The notes: generated from the sequence alone by a model not told the origin. Numbered from the stretch's first letter, positions 33,541-45,564 are shown. The stretch is 64,000 bases of DNA from Mantis religiosa (GCA_030765055.1 JAUKNK010000147.1:2572001-2636000); one strand, 5' to 3'. Made by a program: numbers and translations.

Positions 33541-33945
33541 TAAGGCCCGGGCTTTATAGTTAACCACTATTAGGTCAATTAATGAAAATGACTTGTTCTT
33601 TCACACTGGCCGTGTGTAAGCTAAAGTATGGAAAGTTAGAGTCAGACCGAAAAAATCAATGCCATACTTAAATGTTGTAATTCGCCATTGAGGTAGTTGT
33701 CTCAAGTATTTATGAGAACTCCTAAGTGGTATACCGGGAAAAGTACGAGTCGGTTGGAGAATTTAATGTCATATCGGCACGTTGACCATAGTAGCTCAAT
33801 GGTTAAAGCACATGGACGGGGACCAGAAGATCCGTGGTTCAAATCCGGGATATGTCATTGAATTTTTATGACTACGTTTCCTCAATTTAGCCTACACACG
33901 GCAAGTGTCCAAAGAACAATTAATTTCCAGAAAAAAATTGTTCGC
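33541..33945 (+). repeat. Family T foldback element with one tRNA-like module
   Basis: Ends of about 80 bp are inverted relative to each other. The left end reads TTGTTCTTTCACACTGGCCG and CCGAAAAAATCAATGCCATA; the right end gives the complements up to AAAGAACAATTAATTTCC. The tRNA-like module (CATAGTAGCTCAATGGTTAA ... GGTTCAAATCC, 33787-33856) abuts the right arm only. Bases 33541-33582 carry GGCCCGGGCTTTATAGTTAA in inverted orientation relative to other copies. Confidence 0.75.
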
Positions 33946-34530
33946 ATACATATGTCGAGCCAAACATACACAATGTCCGTGCGGCAAGTGAATACAACCT
34001 CGGAAATCTGGTTTGGGGGACATTCTTGTTAAAATCAGCCAAGTCTTTCTTGTCTGTATATCTGTCCTTCAATAAATCGTCACATTATAAATTTACCAAT
34101 TCAATTTGGTATGTGCCAGCTACATTGTTGTCATCGAGTGCGCTACACCTAACTGAACCCTCAGATTCTGTATTCACAGCGCCATTTATATAGACAACTT
34201 GGTACTACACGGCTCTTGCTTGACGTCACACGCACTACAGGCCTTGATCCCAGCTGAAATACGTCACAACCCTCGAAGCTGTCTTCCTCTGACATAAACT
34301 CTTGCTGCAAAGAATACCTAAATCTCTTTAAAGTACACCCTTTTCAAGATATTCTTTAGTGTTGTTTCAGTTTTATAAAATAGTATCCCTACTTGATTTT
34401 CCCTTCTTATAATCAAAGAACGAGGGCAAAATTTGAAAGTCATCAATCATTGCATCTAACTCTTAAAATATTGGACTATCGCTTAAGCTTACCGTATCCA
34501 CCTATTCTCAATGTACTTATAAAAACGATT
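33946..34530. other. No recognised feature
   Basis: AT-rich. Nothing recognised on either strand. Confidence 0.45.
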
Positions 34531-34534
34531 TTAA

Positions 34535-35285
34535 TAAAGGTCATCATCATCAACCTTCAAGATAGGGCAAATAGGCCTGTTTCAGTTCAGAAGGGATCTT
34601 CCCCAGCGTCTCCGTAGTCTTCCAACATCTCTAATACCAACTGGTTTATACTGCAAGGCCTGTTTGTTGAGTCCTTCTTCTTGCATTCCAGAGAGATGAT
34701 CTTACCATTTCAGATTTGACTCCCTGAGTTTCTCATTTAAAGTAAATAATTTTAGTTGCTCTCTTATTGTTTCACTTTTGTGTGATCTTTAAGACTACAG
34801 CCAGCTACGTATCTCAAAAATTTCATTTCAGCTGTTTCAATTATTCCTTTATCAGTTCTGTTCAGGGTCCAGGTGTCGGCTCCATAAAATATAACAGGCA
34901 CTGCCATAGTTTTATAAAACTTTAATATGATATCTATTCTTGTTTTGTTTTTCAATGTTCGTTTTATAGTGCCACACATGCTTTAAAATTTATAGATCTT
35001 TTGTTTTAAATCTCTGTCACGTTCATAGGAAATATCACATCCTAAGTAATTAAAATATCTAACTTGCTCTAGTATTTTGTTTTTGAGGAGCATTTTGCCC
35101 CATGTTGGGTATTTACCAATAAAAGCCATCACTTTCGTTTTTTCAGCTGAAATGATAAAATTATACTTTGGCATTGCTGTGTCAGGTTGGTACAAAGCTA
35201 TTTGTAATCTGTCTTCAGTATCTGCCATAATGACCTGACCATCTGGAAACAGGACTGTATTCATTTGTTTCTTGAGTGTTATGTT
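34535..35285 (-). mobile_element. 5'-truncated LINE, RT C-terminus
   Basis: Minus strand. The first frame (35264-34983) contains FPDGQVIMADTEDRLQIAL, where active elements have the catalytic FADD motif, so both catalytic Asp positions are altered. It goes on with NFIISAEKTKVMAF and VRYFNYLGCDISYERD. A second frame (34979-34764) has MAVPVIFYGADTWTL and IETAEMKFLRYVAGCSL. A third has IREQLKLFTLNEKLRESNLK and VGIRDVGRLRRRW. The element ends in a short GATGATGATGA run (complement of 34542-34554), as in LINEs with microsatellite tails. Dead remnant. Confidence 0.82.
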
Positions 35286-35289
35286 ATAT

Positions 35290-36010
35290 CGTTATTGTTT
35301 GGACTGAAGTGTGGCGTAGTACGTAGGGCGCAGGCGCAGAAATATTGATTATTTCCCTACAAAGAGCTGCTAACGTGCGACATAGTTTAACTTAAAATAT
35401 TAAAACGAAATATTGATAACATTAAAAAAGGATACTTTTATCGAAAGGTATTTAACATCATTTGATCATTTATAAATGTTTTCAACTCAAGAGGTGTAAA
35501 TATTTTGGCTTTTTCCCTTTATATCCTTCTGATTTGCGTTTTAGTACGCTGCTCACTTTTGAGTGTTTAGATAAGACAATTTGGTGCCTAATGTTGAGTG
35601 TTGATTTCAAAATAGAATAGTGAGTCCACAAAGTCGACAATCTCATATTCTGAGAATTCTTCTAAATACAGTAGGAGTACATTTCCTGAGAACGAGGTTA
35701 CATCCAATCCATGAATTGTGAATATAATTTCTCGTACATCTTTATTGACTTTTGTGGCAATAAGTTAATGATACCTTTGAGTGCTTTGGCCGTAATTTCT
35801 GGGGTGTAAGTTAAATGGTACTCTTGCTAGTGTCATTTTGACCTTATCTAAACTGGCGCTAGTACCATTGTCGATCCAAACGAGTATAATCGATACTTGT
35901 GCTTTCACAACGTTACGTGACTACTGATTGGTTAAATACCCAGGCACGTATTTAGAAGTCATTTGGGGGGGGGGGGGGTTCCAGAAACTACGCTGAATTA
36001 TTTGCCTTTA
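35290..36010. other. No recognised gene; G-run
   Basis: Contains a run of about 13 G near 35966-35978. Otherwise AT-rich and unrecognised. Confidence 0.45.
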
Positions 36011-36017
36011 ATAAGTA

Positions 36018-36992
36018 ACACTGGGCAACAAAAATAATTTTTGAAAGTTTCTACCACTTCATAAGGTAGTTCCTACTAATATTGGGTTGAGAAAAACAAA
36101 ATGACAATGAAGAACGTTTATTAACTCTAGTTTCTATGATATACACAAGCTGGAAGTATTACATATTAACGGATTAAGAGAAAAGGATACAGTTTAATAA
36201 CATACATGCTAACAACAATGTAAGTGCATGTTTTTTTTAACTGGTAATTGAATGCTGATGGTTCTAAATTCCTGGAAAAATACTTTGCAGATAGTTGTGT
36301 CTGAAGAGAATCATGTGGTGGACTATTGACTTCGTCGCCTTTTAGCTTGCCTCTTGTGATGGAGTTCCGCAGAATCACTATACAAAGACCAACAGTAATC
36401 CGCAAGCATTACCTCATTACAACGGCCCTTATATCTTTGTTCCATAACAGAAATTTCCTGACGGAATCTCTCTCCATGTTCATCACTAACAGCTCCACAA
36501 CTAGGAGGGAAAAAGTCTAGGTGGGAGTGGAGAAAATGGATCTTAAGGGACATGTTGCATCCAAGGTTACGGTATTTTTGCAGGAGCACTTTCACCAAAT
36601 GCTTGTAGTTGTCATCTCTTTTGTTGCCTAAAAATCCCTGAACAACATCCTTGAAGGCTTCCCAAGATTCCTTTTCTTTCCCCTCCAAAATTTGGTCAAA
36701 TGCAGGATCCTTTACAAATTATCTTATTTGTGTTCCGAAAAAAATGCCTTCCTTAACTTTTGCATTGCTAATTTACAAAATTTCTCTCTGATTGTTTTTT
36801 TTTGTTTGACAGGTGTGCCAACTCACAAAAATTCCCCCAAATTTTAAATCTTCGCTCTAAATATGAAATGTCGATTTATCTTCACAACAAGAGATAATCT
36901 ATCATTTTATGGTGAGTTTTGAATTAAGCAGATGGAAATACATATAAATTCACTATTTTTAAGCCCATAACATTTTCATTGTTGCCCAGTGT
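36018..36992 (-). mobile_element. ~1-kb inverted-repeat element with conserved ORF fragment, copy 1
   Basis: Bounded by ACACTGGGCAACAA (36018-36031) and its inverted copy ending at 36992. It carries the minus-strand ORF described at 36323-36688. The same organisation occurs at 47.86-48.83 kb. The size and truncated ORF suggest a deletion derivative of a larger DNA transposon. Target duplication unclear. Confidence 0.75.
36323..36688 (-). pseudogene. Conserved arthropod repeat protein of unknown function, C-terminal part
   Basis: 121 codons starting within EGKEKESWEAFKDVVQGFLG. The core CNMSLKIHFLHSHLDFFPPS, then AVSDEHGERFRQEI and a RYKGR ... MLADYCWSL segment, is a motif I recall from many copies in insect and other arthropod genomes. 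It has no assigned function that I can name. The tail is basic (KRQAKRRRSQ) and ends at a stop. Upstream, other frames show TIREKFCKLAMQKLRKAFF and DPAFDQILEG, so the full protein was longer. Conserved His/Asp/Glu residues (HSH, DEHGE) could be catalytic or metal-binding, but that is a guess. The antisense of this region also appears open but is only a shadow. Confidence 0.6.
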
Positions 36993-36994
36993 AA

Positions 36995-38806
36995 TTAATC
37001 AGGGATGGTTGTTATCATGTTAGCAAAAATAAAAATACACGTAATATATTATACTCATATGACTTTCTCCACCCAAGCTTCTAAAAATTGTTCTTAGAAA
37101 AGCTTGTTTTTGCCTTGTTTCTTTGGATAAAGTCTGTAGAAAGGCCTTGCACATTGCACATTATTTGTTCTTTTACCTGGGATAAAATGATATAAGCAGT
37201 AATCATATATTTAAAAATCGAAACACTGATTGTTGCATTTGAAGTATTAGTTCACCTTGAATGAAAAAAGGAATAGAGACTTAGGAGTGAAAACTTACAT
37301 ACCTTTAAGTATGTATCTGGGAATTCTAATCTACAAGTTATAATACATTGGAAGTGGTTAACTTTGCAATACATTATTGTAGTTGACATTATTTGTGTAT
37401 TTTGACGAGTTCTACAGCTGCTGTGCAGTAACTTTTCGTTTATCTCTTTAATAACTTCATATCTTCCTGACAATAGATAGAGACGTTAAGATGAGATACT
37501 TGAATAAACTTTTTCGAATTATTTTTAGCTAAGTTTTATTTCAACTGTTTATTAAAATATTGAAATGATAATTCATCTGCAGGGTCCGGAGCCACTGGAA
37601 CCCCCATTTAATACGTCCCTGTGAATACCAATACTTTAATAAACATATGAACCTTAATAAGGCCCATTAAAGTACTGATACCAGTCGTAAAAACTATAAA
37701 GTTTGACATCTCCCAGCATAAAAATTTTATAATATAAAATTGTCTATAGTAAGCTCATAACTTTCTCGAGCCATAATATGTTCACAAACGTAGCTCATAT
37801 GTTATAACAGTCTACTAAAAAGCTATTTTATCTACGTTAAGTAAATAAATATCTTCAAAGAGTTTACCCATCCCAAATTACCCTTTATAATGAAACATTT
37901 TCAAAACATTCTGATAAATTCTCCAATGACTTTTATTAAAACACCGTATCTTCAACATATTTTCATGACAAATGAATATTTAGATCTGGAATTTTTGGGA
38001 AGCAACATTTAAAGTGCTTGTCATCAGAAATGGCTCTTACATAATTGATAAACCATAAGAGCTATAAAATGCTTAATACACAGAAATATATAGATATCAT
38101 TAAAGCACATAACCTGTTCTATAGCTTTATTGTCGAAGCAACTATTTTTTAAACACTTCATTCTTATGCAATTTTCAAATGCTTATACTTCTCTCGGACA
38201 AGAAGTGGTTATTCAGTTTTTCCCTTATAACTGAGCCCGCGGCCTTCTCACAGCATAAGCAATGTTCTTCACACTCACTACAGTAACTGTAGTACAAAAG
38301 TTGAAACTTTAATTTGACAAGACGTAGATTTTCTTAATTCATAGTTTAAATAAGATTTCGGAGTACGGATGATATTTAAATAAGCTCTAACTGGGAAACT
38401 CTAACCAGAAGTCCCCGGACAAAAAATGAAATTCAATCTCTGGGTCCAGCTCTCTGCTATTTCCACATTCATTAAATTCCATTGAGAGAGAATTTGAAAG
38501 ACATTCACCTACTCATTACGTCTTCAACCTTGGCTTCAAGTCAAGTGAAAAGGCATTCGCTGCCCATTTATTTTAAATCATCTTTCTTTTTATCAATCAA
38601 AGCCTGTCGTTACCTGCATAAGATAATCCATTTTTCTGCTTAACCTCATCCTTCTCTCTGACTATGCTCAATCAGACTTAAGTGACAGTTCCTTCATGGT
38701 CTTCTCTTTAGCGCTTCTTGTCACTCTCCAATAAGAATGGATGCTAGACTTAGCACTTGACACTTAAAAAAGTGACACGTGTTTTTTATGCTATCATTTC
38801 TTGGCC
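36995..38806. other. AT-rich sequence without recognised gene
   Basis: 1.8 kb of AT-rich sequence with no convincing coding signal. Near 38023, ATCAGAAATGGCTCTTACAT resembles a motif also seen at 50.66, 52.88 and 57.35 kb. Confidence 0.5.
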
Positions 38807-38808
38807 TA

Positions 38809-40121
38809 CGAGAGCTGTTCAATAACGAAATACCATTTTTTACAACGTATCTTTACTCATCCTCATAGTTCCAATAGTCCTTCTCAAAATAGTCTCTCCT
38901 GAATGCGATGCACTTGTCCTAGCGTTTCTGCCAGTCTTCAAAGATATGCTGGATCACATTTTTTTTCTCAGAGATCCTTCCACAATCGCCTCTGCAGCCC
39001 TCACCACTGCTTCTGATGAAGGAAAATGCCTCCCACGAAGGTGTTTCTGCAAGTTAGGGAATAAAAATGTTCACATGGGGCTAAATCCGGACTATAGGGA
39101 GGGTGAGTGATACACTTCACGTTGATTTTTGCAAGATATTCAGCAATATCATAGGCAATATGCGACCGCGCATTATCGTGATGCAACATCCAGTCTGCTT
39201 CATGGAAATGTGGACTTTTCCGCCTAATATGGACCGGCAATGTTTTCAGGATATCCCTATAGTATTGCCCCGTTACTGATGTGTGTGCAGGTACAACATG
39301 GTAATAAACCATTCCATGAATATCGAAGAATGAGAGGGCCATAGCTTTCCCAGCAGAAGCAATCCACTTTTGCTTTTTGGTGGGGTTGGTGATGAAGGAG
39401 ATTTCCACACTAAGCATTGCTGTTGGCTCTCAGGGTCAAAATGATATAGCCAAGTTTCATCAGCAGTGATTATGTTTGAAAGAAACTCCGGATCTTCCCC
39501 TAACGTCAACTTTAACTGCATGTAGACCTGCATGTGACTGCCCTTTGTTTGGGATCAACAGTCTTGGGACACATCGCGCACAAACACGTCTCATGTGTAA
39601 TGCTTCTGTCACCAACGCGTGGGTAGCACCCAATGAAACGTTCAGTATTTCAGAAAGTGATCTTGAGGTAATTTGTCGATCCTCTCTCACAGTGGCAGCA
39701 GCAGTGTTGATGTCTTCTTCCTTAAGAGGAGTAAGCACCGGGTCCAAATTCCTTTGAAATTGATTGTCCCCCCTCTGTAAACATTTCAGACCACTTTCTA
39801 GCTGTGCTGTACGGAAGAACAGACTCTCCATAGGCCTCCTGTAGCATTGAATAAGCCTTAAGTGAAGATTTGTTGAGACGAAAGCAGAATTTTTGAGCCG
39901 CATGTTGTTCTTTGCGTGTTACCTTCATTGCAGTGGTAGGCGATACTGAACATGTCCATACTTGTCTGGTTTTCACAGGCGGGAACCAGGAGTACGAACA
40001 ATGAAGCTACTACTGCGTGTTTGTTTCACATTAAGCTAGCAGAATGTAATAAGATTGAATTTTAGTGTGAAAAATTAATACAGTGAAAAAATTATTACCA
40101 TTCTTTACTAAACAGCCCTCG
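38809..40121 (-). mobile_element. Mariner-family transposon, full length, inactive
   Basis: A 1313-bp element between TA sites (38807-38808 and 40122-40123). Its ends are CGAGAGCTGTTCAATAA (left) and CGAGGGCTGTTTAGTAA (right, inverted). The minus-strand transposase is mostly legible: MKVTRKEQHAAQKFCFRLNK (about 39930), MLQEAYGES, EDINTAAATVREDRQITSRS, LGATHALVTEALHMRR, then EFLSNIITADETWLYHFDPE (first catalytic Asp). It goes on with AMALSFFDIHGMVYYHVVP, ADWMLHHDNARSHIA (second Asp) and HPPYSPDLAPCEHFYS (third). About three frameshifts break it. The 32.7-33.5 kb fragment belongs to the same family. Confidence 0.92.
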
Positions 40122-40123
40122 TA

Positions 40124-40790
40124 TGTGCTATCATTTTGTATCCATCTTTACTTTAAAATGGCTTGTGCTTTTTGAAACCTACCAGAGTTACTTCGAACTC
40201 TATAATCATCGTTGGGGCGTTACCATACTTGGGGAAAAGAATGGGGTAGCCCCACTTAAAAATCAATGGTACTTCTATTGCAGCTAAGGGAACACATGTT
40301 AGGCAATTGCATTGCCAAGAAATGTCCTAATATCTTAAACTAATATGACCTTGTTATCATTTTTGTAGAAACTATTATTACAACAGTTTATTCCTCTATA
40401 TATTGTGACTGCGTGTGTTGCGCTAATTCGGAAATCTGGTTTGCAGAAATCCAAATCAACTTTTGCTGCAGTAAAAATACGTGAAAATGACAATCAGCTG
40501 TTTTCAAGGCTGACTCTGTTTAGCTGCATAAAAACAAATGAAAGAAATCACTGCGGTACACTTCAATCGTCGGCTGTTGCAATAACCAGCAAACAACTCC
40601 CACTATTAACACCTTGCCGGTATCTACACCACCCCAACTATTTATTCTAGAATGCCGCAGACTTTCCGAGAACTTTCTCGGCAACAATAGACCGAACGTT
40701 CTGGAGCCTCTCTCTTTCATGTTTGCTCCTGCCCACGCGCCCGGCTCCGGCTTTTGGCAGCAGCTCAACAATGCTACATGGTAACAATAT
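40124..40790. other. No recognised gene; 45-bp match to 33.5 kb
   Basis: 40263-40307 repeats 33494-33538 with about one mismatch. Otherwise unrecognised. Confidence 0.6.
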
Positions 40791-40791
40791 A

Positions 40792-41042
40792 CCCGCCTTG
40801 GTAGCGTGGTGGTAGCGTGTCTGCCTCACGTTCAAGAGGACCCGAGTTCTAATGTCGGTCAGGGTGAGTTACCTAAATAAGGTTTTTTCAGGGGTTTTCC
40901 CTTGTCCTGAAAGACAAATGTCGGGTAACTCTAGGCTCTGTGGACCCTGGACACATTTGAGCATCATTTCACCCATTCCATTCATCGTCCGATATGACTT
41001 AACGTTGGTGGACGTAAATTACAAAAAAAAAAAAAAAAAAAA
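40792..41042 (+). repeat. tRNA-derived SINE (family D)
   Basis: Head CCGCCTTGGTAGCGTGGTGG, body GGGTGAGTTACC through AACGTTGGTGGACGTAAATT, and a tail of about 18 A. Flanked by GGTAACAATATAC and GGAAACAATATAC, a near-perfect target duplication. Confidence 0.93.
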
Positions 41043-41480
41043 TGGAAACAATATACTGTTCCGTTATGTTTTTCGAGCTAAAGATTTATACTGCATAAAT
41101 GCTTGGGGTTCTATGAGAATTGTATATTACATTTTACTCAAGTGAGAGTCAAATCCTTTAAGAGCTGCTCGCTTTATGAAAGCTTTGAAATTATGTTCTC
41201 TTTGCATGGCTAAGAGATAAAACTTCCGAACAACTTACTAATTACTATCACAGAAAACGGTTTAGTAGTTGTGCAAAAATCATTCAGAAGTAAGAGAACT
41301 ACAGAGCTTATTCCCAGATCATTCAGGCTGAACCTGTCATTTGTCATTGAAATGATCTAAAGATACGGCAATTTAATAAAAATCGATGGGAAAAAATACA
41401 CCTCACAAATATATCTATAAAAATCACCAAAATACTTCTAGTAAGTGGCTTTGTAGTATGATCCATTTCCAAAATATCAG
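41043..41480. other. No recognised feature
   Basis: AT-rich sequence between two family D SINEs of opposite orientation. Confidence 0.5.
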
Positions 41481-41705
41481 TTTTTTTTTTAATTTACGTC
41501 CTCCAACGTTAAGTGATATCCAATTGTGAATGAAATGGGGAAATGACCCTCAAATGTGTCCTGGGATCATCGAGCTTAGAGCTACGGAACATTTGTCTTT
41601 TAAGAATAAAGGAAAACCCCGGAGAATAACCGTATCCAGGTAACTCACCCTAGAAGTGATTAGAACTCGGGACCTCTTGAACGTGAGGCAGGCACGCTAC
41701 CATCG
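41481..41705 (-). repeat. tRNA-derived SINE (family D)
   Basis: Complement of the family: a T-run (41481-41490), then TTTACGTCCTCCAACGTTAA, ending in CTTGAACGTGAGGCAGGCAC and GCTACC of the tRNA-like head. The head is truncated. Confidence 0.88.
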
Positions 41706-41899
41706 ATTATTATTGACTTCGCTATTGTTTTAAAATATTCTGTTTTCGAGATTAGATGGAAAATATATGGCACTTTAAGGTCAGCTATACTTAAATAATT
41801 TACTATTCTGAATTTGTATACCATGTAAGACTCCAGTCTGTTTCAGTTTTAAAGTTTATCTCCTATAAAATGAAGCAGATAGACAATATACGGGTTGTA

Positions 41900-43207
41900 T
41901 ATAAATGAATATCGGGGTTTTAACTTTTTATAATATTTATTACATTAAACTTACAGTTATAAATGTTATGTCAAATGAAAAATCAACTTAAATAGTTTTC
42001 AATTGCTGGCACCAGTGCGCATGCGCGTGACATGTTTCTACTGCAATCCGCTGGACAGCGGTGGTAGCCAAGATTGCGACTAGTAAACAGTTTGCAAAGA
42101 CCGAATCGGTAGTTACTGTGCAACGTGCGTTCCTCATTAAGCTATGTTTTGATCCTCCTAGTGATAATAACATCCGTAGATGGTATCATCAGTTTGAACA
42201 TACCGGCTGCCTTTGTAAAGGGAAGAGCATGGGACGACCAAGAGTAAGTGAGGACACTGTTGAGCGAGTTAGAGTGTCCATCGCTCGTAACCCAAAGAAA
42301 CCAGTCCAAAAAGCTAGTCGTGAACAAGTTCCTCTGCTGACTGTTTGGAGAGTTGTAAGAAAATGCTTACGGCTACATCCTTACCGTTTACAGTTATTAC
42401 AGGCTCTAAAGCCGGCAGGCAACGGATTACGTGCCAACTTCGCAAACGACATGTTGTTTCATGACGATGACGATTTTATGGATCGGTTGTCTCAGAGATG
42501 AATCGACCTTTCACCTTAGTGGACATTTTAAAACTCATAATATGCGCATCGGAGGCACTGAAAATCCTCAGTATATGGTACAAGTGCAGCGAGATTCCCC
42601 CAAAAGTAAATCTTTTTAAGGCGTATCCCAGCGAAAAGTTTATGGGCCTTTCTTTTTTGGTGAACCTATTGCAACTGGCACTTCTTTCCTTGATACACTA
42701 GAGCCATAAATCTTCCCTCTGTTGGAAAAAATCGAACCAGAGAACTTTATTTCCCAGCAAGATGGTACGCCACCTCACTGGCATAACGAAGTACGAATTG
42801 GTTGAACGTCACTGCACCCGAGCTCTGGAAAGGCCACAAGGGCCCCAGTGACAGAGCTTGCTATGCATGGACTCCACGTTCTCCTGACTTAACCCCATGC
42901 GATGCTTACATTTGGAGCTTCATCAAAGACCGTGTGTACGTGGCTCCGCTACCAGTTGACCTCCCTGAATTAAGAAACCGGATTGAAGCAGCTGTTGCTC
43001 CAATTACTGAATACACACTTATCAACGTCTGGGAAGAACTCGGCTATAGATCTGATGTGCGCCGTGTGACAAAGGGTAGTCACATTGAACATTTTAAGGT
43101 TCTTGGTAAAACCGTTTGAGTTACTTTTTCATCTGATATGTCATTTATAACTGTAAGTTGAGTGCAATAAATATTATAAAGGTTAAAAACCACGACATTC
43201 ATTTATA
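41900..43207 (+). mobile_element. IS630/Tc1-like transposon with ~85-bp inverted ends
   Basis: A 1308-bp element flanked by TA (41898-41899, 43208-43209). The inverted repeats are long, about 41900-41982 and 43124-43207, sharing TATAAATGAAT, TATAATATTTATT and AACTTACAGTTATAAATG. Transposase pieces on the plus strand cover the whole protein, so the element is structurally complete but genetically dead. Confidence 0.92.
42061..43119 (+). pseudogene. DUF4817-type DDE transposase, frameshifted
   Basis: The first frame (to 42501) has the N-terminal helical domain, FAKTESVVTVQRAFLIKLCF and NNIRRWYHQFEHTGCLCKG, then GRPRVSEDTVERVRVSIARN (second HTH) and VWRVVRKCLRLHPYRLQLLQ. The frame shifts at RDESTFHLSGHFKTHNMRI, the first catalytic Asp. 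Another shift gives KVNLFKAYPSEKFMGL (cysteine-poor version of the family block). ISQQDGTPPHWHNEV (about 42755-42800) holds the second Asp. After a stop and a shift, TPRSPDLTPCDAYIWSFIKD (42871-42930) holds the third acidic position, followed by the C-terminus ending KVLGKTV at 43119. The protein would bind the inverted ends and cut and paste the element at TA. Confidence 0.87.
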
Positions 43208-43211
43208 TAGA

Positions 43212-44300
43212 GCTGTTACTTTTGCATAACGAGTCTGTATAACAAATAAGTTTTCAATTTAGAGTATTATTTTGGTAGAACATTTTTTTGAAACTATACG
43301 TGCCACATCGTTGGAAGATGAAGCTAAGTTTTAGTTTGGTATTTATACAGTAACTTTGAAAGTTCCGGACACACACCTTGCTTTTCAGATGAATTAATAG
43401 TATTTTACATACAACTTTACATAAACCGTTCCAAATAAGTCCCTTAGAACAGGGTGACTAAGTGAGATTACGCTTAAAGGGAGAACCGTTCACCCAGTGA
43501 ACCTCACGAGAGTAAAGACGTTTGAATAAGCCAGCCAAAGTCGGGTTTAGTCTTCATTATGCAATGTTCACCTCAATTCCCCCGGAGAGTAATTTTTCGA
43601 GATACGATTTCTTGAGTATCCGCTTGTAAATTAAACTCCATAGCGTTTGCTCACTGTTTCTTTTTCTTTTCAGTTCCCTTTTCTTATTCTTTTGAAGGTA
43701 GAAATAATTCGAGCTATAAAATCACGTTTCCCATCATACGACGCTGCAAACTTTAATTTTATACCGAAAAAATTTATCGGTTTCCTCTGATGTCAATGAA
43801 AGATTGACTTACACATATATCTTTTAGGAGAAAACCTGAAGATCAAGTTGTAATTATAATATCCGATACAGGGACCAAACGTGTAATATGAGTAGAGCAA
43901 GTTCAGAAAAAGGATCCAATTATTTTGTCTGATGGGAAATATAAGGAAGATAACCCATACCGTCTGAGTTTAAAAAGACGATACATGAGAGATGTCAAGC
44001 CAGGGCGCTGGAACCGTTCCTATGGAAACGAAAACAAGGTTTGCCATATTGGTCACCGAAATCGACATTCAGCTGCGTTGTGTTGTTAGCCTACTTTGTT
44101 AAAACTGTGTATAAAATGCATAGTTAACCATTCGTTAGTCGCGTATACATCTGCGAGATACATGACCTAAGTTTATTTCATTATTATGGTAATAAATGGA
44201 GGTAAGGGCTTGCCGAGCCAGGACATCATACCTTTGGCACTGTTTGCTGGTATGACTTAAACCGTGGAAGCGTTAAATTACCAGAGTTCCGATTAGGTCC
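43212..44300. other. No recognised feature
   Basis: About 1.1 kb of AT-rich sequence without recognisable coding, RNA or repeat signals. Confidence 0.5.
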
Positions 44301-44314
44301 GTTAAGGATAGGCA

Positions 44315-44559
44315 CGGCCTCAACCTGGCTCAGTGGTTAGACGGCTTGACTTTCACCAAGGCGGCCCGGGTTCTATCCCAGGCGACCGCAAAGTGAGATT
44401 TTTGGTGGACAACACGACGCTGGGGCGGGTTTTCTCTGGGACCTCCGGTTTACCCCGCCAACTCACTCCACCGGTGCTCCATCTTCATCTCATGTATCAT
44501 CAGTGTCACCGCCTGCGGTGCCGTATGTATTAAAAGCGGGCGTTAAACACTACACACAT
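44315..44559 (+). repeat. tRNA-derived SINE (family B)
   Basis: Head TGGCTCAGTGGTTAGACGGC with B box GGGTTCTATCC (about 44369), and body as in the 18.8-kb copy (AAGTGAGAT, GTCACCGCCTGCGGTGCCG). Flanked by AAGGATAGGCA and AAGGAAAGGCA, an 11-bp target duplication with one mismatch. Confidence 0.92.
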
Positions 44560-44571
44560 AAGGAAAGGCAC

Positions 44572-45470
44572 AAAGTATATCAAAATTTTATTTTTTTAAC
44601 GATAACTTTATACTCTTAAAATTTCAAATATAACAATATACAATTTCTCTTTTCCTCAAAACTTTAACAACATGTCAATTAATTATCCTTGCCACTGGTT
44701 ATATATTATTATTTCTTTAATTGCATTGAAAGTCTTTAGAGTTTCTTTTCTTGTTTAAAGTGCAGTAAATCCACGAAATTTGTCTTAATTGACGCGAGAA
44801 ACACAGGAAAAATTTGGAATAGAAATTTAGAAGGTTTATCAGAACTAACATAATGAAGCGAAGCCAAACAATGTTGTCCCCAATGTTCCTACGTATGGAG
44901 CGACGAAGTGCAGTTGCGATGTTCAGTGTCCGAGATCCATGTCAGAAGTCCTCTTTCTTGTACCGGAGCCTCCCAGACGACAAGTCCAGGCCGATTCCCC
45001 CGGTGTAGCGTCAAGCGATTATCCAAGCCTTTGGCTCCCTCTACAGGCGAAAGTAGTGCTTCCTAGCGCTCAGCAACAAAACTCGTTCAAGGCTAAATGT
45101 AACTAGGCAGCATGGCTGGTAGTCTAAGGAGTTGGATATCACCAGTATAGCTCAAGAGCTGGGGGGGGGGGGGAGTAGCAGTTAGCGCGAAGTAGATGAG
45201 TCTTTAGAAGTGATCAGGTTTACTTCGTTATTTTTTCCTGTAAGTTTAAACCATTTCTCTCTAATGCTAAGTTTTAAAACGAGGCAAACGTCATCACATG
45301 TGTGCTGTTGTATCTGTGAGATACATAGCGCCAACTCACGTTAGGATTGTCGCCGCTATCGGATCCAACCACGTCATTGCTAGAGAATGCTAATGTTAGT
45401 GGTTGTGTTGTTGCAAGGTAAATGAGAGTGCCTTTCTTTATTATTGTGAATCGTAGGTTTGAAAATGGAA
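44572..45470. other. No recognised gene; G-run
   Basis: Contains a run of 14 G at about 45161-45174. Otherwise no recognised feature. Confidence 0.45.
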
Positions 45471-45564
45471 CAAGTGTACGATTTTGGTAAATCCTGAGGT
45501 TTTGGAGGAGGTACATCGCCTTATTTTCGACGATGATGCGCTGCCGATTGATCATAATTTTTTA

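Noticed and set aside
36326..36520. Plus-strand frame also present at 48199-48486
   Set aside because: It recurs only because both loci share the same element. It is the antisense of the better supported minus-strand ORF.
38791..40140. GCTATCATTT on both sides of the full-length mariner as a longer target duplication
   Set aside because: Spacing from the element ends differs between sides (about 16 versus 5 bases) and TA is the expected duplication, so it is treated as coincidence.
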